From an uncultured Ruminococcus sp. (lineage in GTDB: Bacteria; Bacillota; Clostridia; Oscillospirales; Ruminococcaceae), in NCBI GenBank assembly GCA_946183385.1, contig CAMHBN010000037.1, positions 1 through 11,768 on the forward strand: a DNA stretch of 11,768 nt, given 5' to 3'. The position numbers and the translations under genes were made by a program. Numbering within the stretch: the stretch's first letter is position 1; every line of letters begins with the position of its first letter. Below, in pieces: positions 9,416-11,768 of this stretch. The notes beneath the pieces are model-generated. The model ran no database searches, was not told the origin of the DNA, and saw only the letters and a program-made list of their open reading frames with translations.

Positions 9416-9564
9416 ATCCAAATCCTCCTTATTATTAACAATCGCGGTGAAAAACCACCGCACATTTTATCTTACGCGCGAAACCGCCCGCGGGGGCTCC
9501 CCGCACGCTCGCAAGCTCGCTTACTCTGTACAAACGGTCAGCCTGCTATCGCGGTCGGAATAAT
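9416..9564 (-). promoter_or_regulatory. clpB upstream region
   Basis: It contains the clpB ribosome binding site (9424-9430) and a 6-bp hairpin (GCGGTG 9444-9449 with CACCGC 9456-9461). Further up, on the minus strand, is TAAGATAAAATG, a possible -10, in a GC-rich stretch without a convincing -35. I see no CIRCE (TTAGCACTC-N9-GAGTGCTAA) and no tandem GGTCAAA CtsR box. The promoter is therefore unresolved, and clpB could also be read through from the gene ending at 9613. Confidence 0.3.
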
Positions 9565-9617
9565 TGTAGGGAACGCCGCCCTCGGTGTTCCGTGCAGGCT
9601 CAAAATCCGCCCCTACA
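9565..9617. repeat. Composite TGTAGGG palindromic repeat, inward-facing ends
   Basis: TGTAGGG (9565-9571) starts a copy with a 9-bp stem (9570-9578 with 9583-9591, loop CCCT, one G-U). CCCTACA (9611-9617) closes the element and begins, on the minus strand, TGTAGGGGCGGAT, identical over its first 13 bases to the copy at 5755. The TAG stop of the ribbon-helix-helix gene (9613-9615) lies inside the terminal CCCTACA. Confidence 0.7.
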
Positions 9618-10257
9618 CAATATACTCTCTCAACATTTGTCCGTACCTTTTTTCAAGCTCGGGAGCAGCCGCTCCGAAGCCGCGCGGGTCGGCAAAAAAT
9701 GTCTTTACAGCGAGGTCGAGGTCGGCGATATACCTGCCTATCGCCTCGCCTGCCTGCTCGTCCGCGACCTTGCCCGCGTTGAGCAGCCGCCGCGTGAAGC
9801 AGCCCGATGTGAGCTCCCACTCGGGATATTCCCAGCCCTTCGCCGCCAGCTGAGCGCTCTCCGCCTGCACCCTGTACAGGAAAAATCTGTTGAACAGCTC
9901 GATGAGCCGCTCGCTCTGTGTACGTATCTGCACCCTCAGCGTGCCGAGGTACTTGTCAGGCGCGCGTTCGAGCTCGACCTTGTAGCTTATCGTCGGGCGG
10001 TACTTGTACTCCAGCACCGTCCGCATTGTCAGCAGCGAAGCCGACCGCTGCTGCTGTATCTGCATCGCGCTGCCGATGAACTCCTCGACGCAGCCGAAAA
10101 TATCGCGCATACGCATCTCGGGAGTAACGCACGACAGCCGTTCCGCGAGTATCTGATTTATGAGGTTCGAGCGGCTCGTCCCGAGCCTGTACGCCTGCTC
10201 ATCGACCGCTTTTATCACGTCGTCCATCAGGACGAGGCTGTAAACGCTTCTTTTCAC
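9613..10257 (-). CDS. Ribbon-helix-helix DNA-binding protein, unknown C-terminal part
   Basis: 214 residues from a GTG start at 10255-10257, chosen because AAAGGAGG (10265-10272) lies 7 bases upstream; an earlier in-frame start would place the promoter inside the gene. Residues 2 to about 42 fit a ribbon-helix-helix (CopG/Arc-like) domain: a beta strand (KRSVYSLVL), helix A (DDVIKAVDEQAYRLG), then S28-R29-S30 and helix B (NLINQILAERL). The rest is mostly helical, has Gln/Arg/Glu-rich stretches, no membrane segment and no motif I recognise. It is much longer than a typical antitoxin-type CopG protein and no toxin gene lies beside it. AT-rich palindromic boxes at its promoter suggest self-regulation (inferred). 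The stop codon comes from a palindromic repeat, so the native C-terminus may have been altered. Confidence 0.72.
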   Translation of the reverse strand: MKRSVYSLVLMDDVIKAVDEQAYRLGTSRSNLINQILAERLSCVTPEMRMRDIFGCVEEFIGSAMQIQQQRSASLLTMRTVLEYKYRPTISYKVELERAPDKYLGTLRVQIRTQSERLIELFNRFFLYRVQAESAQLAAKGWEYPEWELTSGCFTRRLLNAGKVADEQAGEAIGRYIADLDLAVKTFFADPRGFGAAAPELEKRYGQMLREYIV

Positions 10258-10278
10258 AGTACCGCCTCCTTTGCTTAT

Positions 10279-10307
10279 ATGATAGCATTGTCTATATAAT
10301 TTGTCAA
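10279..10307 (-). promoter_or_regulatory. Promoter of the ribbon-helix-helix gene
   Basis: On the minus strand TTGACA (10302-10307), exactly 17 bases, TATCAT (10279-10284; 5 of 6 consensus). The predicted start is near 10272, so the AAAGGAGG site would lie at or near the extreme 5' end of the message, an unusually short leader. Confidence 0.65.
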
Positions 10308-10322
10308 GCGGATTATATAATC
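10290..10322. promoter_or_regulatory. Candidate operator pair around the -35 element
   Basis: GATTATATAATC (10311-10322) is a perfect 12-base palindrome. GTCTATATAATT (10290-10301) shares its TATATAAT core. Their centres are 21 bp apart, two helical turns, with the TTGACA between them. Ribbon-helix-helix proteins usually bind such paired AT-rich sites, so self-repression by the encoded protein is plausible. Confidence 0.5.
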
Positions 10323-10344
10323 TTTCACGCAAGTTTCACAATGT

Positions 10345-10370
10345 AAAAAGATGCACCTCTTTCGAGGTGC
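10345..10370 (-). terminator. Intrinsic terminator of the small RNA
   Basis: On the minus strand GCACCTC, GAAA tetraloop, GAGGTGC (10370-10353), then ATC and TTTTT ending at 10345. It is a compact 7-bp stem with a stable tetraloop. It stops transcription before the ribbon-helix-helix promoter at 10307. Confidence 0.85.
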
Positions 10371-10599
10371 GAATGCGGTCCATACGATATAAAATCGTTT
10401 AGCACTGTCGGACCGAGCCATAGATATAGTTAAAATAAGTTATTGAGAATAGAAAACATGAAAAAATTACAAATGAAAGGGATTAGTTTTAATAAAAAAC
10501 TAATTCTGTTTCTATGGCGAGCAGTTGAATTAATATCCAGTATCAAGCACATGAGAGGGGAGGGTACTTGATACCGAATACCAATTTTCTTCAATTGCT
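10345..10599 (-). ncRNA. Structured small RNA of about 255 nt, family not recognised
   Basis: It has its own promoter upstream and an intrinsic terminator at its end. The RNA starts near 10599. A long 5' hairpin forms: GCAATTGAA (10598-10590) pairs with 10529-10521 (one mismatch). After a 5-base bulge, 18 continuous pairs join 10584-10567 with 10547-10530, four of them G-U on the minus strand. The 19-base loop (10566-10548) is C-rich, with CCCUCCCCUC. GCCATAGA (10518-10511) pairs with UCUAUGGC (10424-10417), closing an AU-rich region that holds a 9-bp hairpin (10504-10482). CGGUCC (10415-10410) pairs with GGACCG (10381-10376), and the terminator hairpin follows. G-U pairs that would be C-A on the other strand support this strand. 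No good reading frame is seen. It matches no 6S, SRP, tmRNA, RNase P or T-box signature that I know. Confidence 0.65.
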
Positions 10600-10605
10600 G
10601 ATATT

Positions 10606-10634
10606 ATTATATAGCAGAAGAATCCGCTTGGCAA
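10606..10634 (-). promoter_or_regulatory. Promoter of the small RNA
   Basis: On the minus strand TTGCCA (10629-10634; 5 of 6 consensus), exactly 17 bases, perfect TATAAT (10606-10611). The predicted first base is an A near 10599, directly before the first stem of the RNA hairpin. That spacing is good support that the stem is the true 5' end. Confidence 0.72.
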
Positions 10635-10639
10635 TATAC

Positions 10640-10856
10640 ATTTATGCACTCATCTGAAATATAGTGTACTTTTCAAGGCTTTTCAGCCGTTTTTATTGTT
10701 AATTTTTCATTAACAAGTTTTATGTTGCTTTTTGTTCATCGTTTATTAATATAAATTTGGTGTTCATTAACTGTTTTAAGTCCGTTTCAAGTCTGTTTTT
10801 AATTTGATAAAAAAATCGAAATAATTGTATGTACAAAATGAAGTCCGCGGCAGCAG
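10640..10856. other. AT-rich intergenic stretch, no gene seen
   Basis: The stretch has no coding signal and no ribosome binding site with a start. It holds one 8-bp inverted repeat (TTGTTAAT 10696-10703 with ATTAACAA 10709-10716, loop of 5) and a partial direct repeat TTCATTAAC in the same area and again near 10764. It separates the small-RNA promoter from the terminator of the right-edge gene. Confidence 0.5.
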
Positions 10857-10858
10857 AA

Positions 10859-10887
10859 AAGCCGCAGGGAACACGCCCCTGCGGCTT
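10859..10887 (-). terminator. Intrinsic terminator of the right-edge gene
   Basis: A perfect 11-bp stem (AAGCCGCAGGG 10859-10869 with 10877-10887) has a 7-base loop. On the minus strand it runs into CTTTTCTG, a short T-tract. It lies 11 bases past the stop codon at 10899. Confidence 0.88.
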
Positions 10888-10898
10888 GTATTGTCCGT

Positions 10899-11768
10899 TC
10901 AAGCAACTGTGAACTCGTTCTTTGTGCCTTTGACGGTGAACTCCTCAGACTTCTTGCCGTCCACGGAAATCGAAACGGTGTCGCCCTCCTTGAGGTCAGG
11001 CAGGAACATTACCGCCGACATAAAGTCCTTGTGCGGAGTAAGTGTGCCGACTTCCTTGCCGTTCACGTAGAATGTCAGCTTGCTGTCAGCGGTGCCGCCG
11101 TTCTTGAAGCCGAATCCGACATAAGGAGTCGCCGATGTGCTCGGTGCTGTGAACTTGTTGCCCGCAGCGAAAACAGTTCCGCCCGTATAATTGAATACCG
11201 CCGCGTAAATGGAGTGCTTCTCCTCCTTCGTACCGCCCGCGATATGTATCGTACCGCCGTTGAAGTTGACCGAGCCGTTCTTAGCCTTGATACCGTTGGT
11301 GCCGCCGAATATCGTAACATCGCCGTCGTTTACGGTTACCTCGTCGTTCGCGATGATGCCCGACTTGCGCGAATCTATCTTATATGTACCGCTCTCGATG
11401 ACAACGTCGTCATCGGAGTTGATACCGTGAGCCGCAGTAGCCGTGATATTCAGCGTGCCGTTGCCCTTGAGTCTGACTGTATCGTTCGAGAATATCGCGC
11501 CCGCTTCCTTGTTTCCCTTCTTCTCGCAGTCGCTGCTGAGGTAGTTGACCGAGCCCTCCTTGGGCTTGATGGTGCAGCGCTTGGCGTCCTCTATGAATAT
11601 TGCGGGAGCAGTCGAATTGGAGATATCCACGCCATTGAGAACGATAGTAACATTGTCCGCGTCTCCGGGAACATTCACGCGTATCTGTCCTTCACTGACA
11701 GTTCCTGTGAAGATGTAGTCGCCGCCCGCTGTTATCGTTACGTTCTTGCCGTCAACGGTAACACCGCT
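10899..11768 (-). CDS. Carbohydrate-binding beta-helix protein (Cthe_2159/DUF4353-like), C-terminal part
   Basis: The frame stays open to the right edge, so 289 C-terminal residues are seen and the start and any signal peptide lie outside. The apparent start at 11678 is an internal GTG (Val). The pattern begins with TITAGGDYIFTGTVSEGQI, then a run that ends VTIVLNGVDISNS, then AIFIEDAKRCTIK. Repeated short strands follow (GINSDDDVVIESGTYKI, GIIANDEVTVNDGDVTI, GIKAKNGSVNFNGG). This fits the right-handed beta-helix family of Clostridium thermocellum Cthe_2159, described as a cell-surface pectin/cellulose binder. Asp/Asn at the turns could bind calcium. The last 100 residues or so form a non-repeating beta domain; no dockerin or sortase signal is present at the C-terminus. 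It probably helps attachment to plant fibre (inferred from the family). Confidence 0.78.
   Translation of the reverse strand, partial: SGVTVDGKNVTITAGGDYIFTGTVSEGQIRVNVPGDADNVTIVLNGVDISNSTAPAIFIEDAKRCTIKPKEGSVNYLSSDCEKKGNKEAGAIFSNDTVRLKGNGTLNITATAAHGINSDDDVVIESGTYKIDSRKSGIIANDEVTVNDGDVTIFGGTNGIKAKNGSVNFNGGTIHIAGGTKEEKHSIYAAVFNYTGGTVFAAGNKFTAPSTSATPYVGFGFKNGGTADSKLTFYVNGKEVGTLTPHKDFMSAVMFLPDLKEGDTVSISVDGKKSEEFTVKGTKNEFTVA

Noticed and set aside
10345..10599. Identity as 6S RNA, SRP RNA, T-box leader, tracrRNA or group II intron remnant
   Set aside because: The 5' and 3' ends do not pair as in 6S. The SRP tetraloop region, the T-box AGGGTGG sequence and an intron domain V hairpin are not found. 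There is no Cas9 or CRISPR array, and an own terminator separates it from the next gene.
10720..10902. Sixty-codon minus-strand open frame
   Set aside because: It overlaps the stop codon and the intrinsic terminator of the right-edge gene, and its sequence shows no coding features.
11676..11678. Start codon of the right-edge gene
   Set aside because: It is a GTG inside an open frame that continues to the window edge with family-typical sequence, so it is an internal valine.

Overview
The window looks like a chromosomal segment of a fibre-degrading Firmicute of the genus Ruminococcus, in the R. flavefaciens / R. champanellensis neighbourhood. This is inferred from a secreted xylan-degrading enzyme with an internal dockerin and a pure poly-threonine linker, AAGGAGG-type ribosome binding sites, TTGACA-17-TATAAT promoters, and clostridial families (DUF6465, Cthe_2159-like). 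The species cannot be fixed from sequence reading alone.

Layout, left to right. (1) 1-194 holds no gene but four consecutive inverted repeats; the last is the terminator of the enzyme gene. (2) 195-3248 (-) encodes a 1017-residue secreted enzyme: GH30 subfamily-8-like glucuronoxylanase, CBM22, dockerin, 27-threonine linker, CE1 esterase. (3) 3249-3568 is a divergent promoter region. (4) 3569-5749 (+) encodes a sensor-regulator: LacI-type periplasmic-binding-protein fold, GAF-like region, degenerate GGDEF domain, AraC-type HTH. It probably controls the divergent enzyme gene. (5) 5750-5902 carries two copies of a short palindromic repeat and a strong terminator. (6) 5903-6609 (-) is a two-gene nucleoid operon: HU, then after 20 bp a Lys/Ala/Pro-rich histone-H1-like tail fused to a DUF6465 domain. 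It has a perfect consensus promoter. (7) 6815-9415 (-) is clpB, intact. (8) 9565-9617 is another palindromic repeat element, which supplies the stop codon of the next gene. (9) 9613-10257 (-) encodes a ribbon-helix-helix DNA-binding protein with an unrecognised C-terminal part; palindromic AT-rich boxes flank its promoter. (10) 10345-10599 (-) looks like a free-standing structured small RNA of about 255 nt, with its own promoter, a long 5' hairpin with a C-rich loop, a closing helix and an intrinsic terminator. I do not recognise its family. (11) 10640-10856 is AT-rich and shows no gene. (12) 10899 to the right edge (-) is the C-terminal part of a Cthe_2159/DUF4353-like carbohydrate-binding beta-helix protein.

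How the parts fit. The enzyme would cut 4-O-methylglucuronic-acid-decorated xylan while its CE1 module removes feruloyl or acetyl groups, with the dockerin anchoring it to a cellulosome-like complex. The neighbouring regulator is a plausible sugar-responsive switch. HU/DUF6465 and clpB are housekeeping (chromosome packing, disaggregation). The most interesting items are the unassigned small RNA, the HU plus histone-tail operon, and the regulator with a dead cyclase domain.
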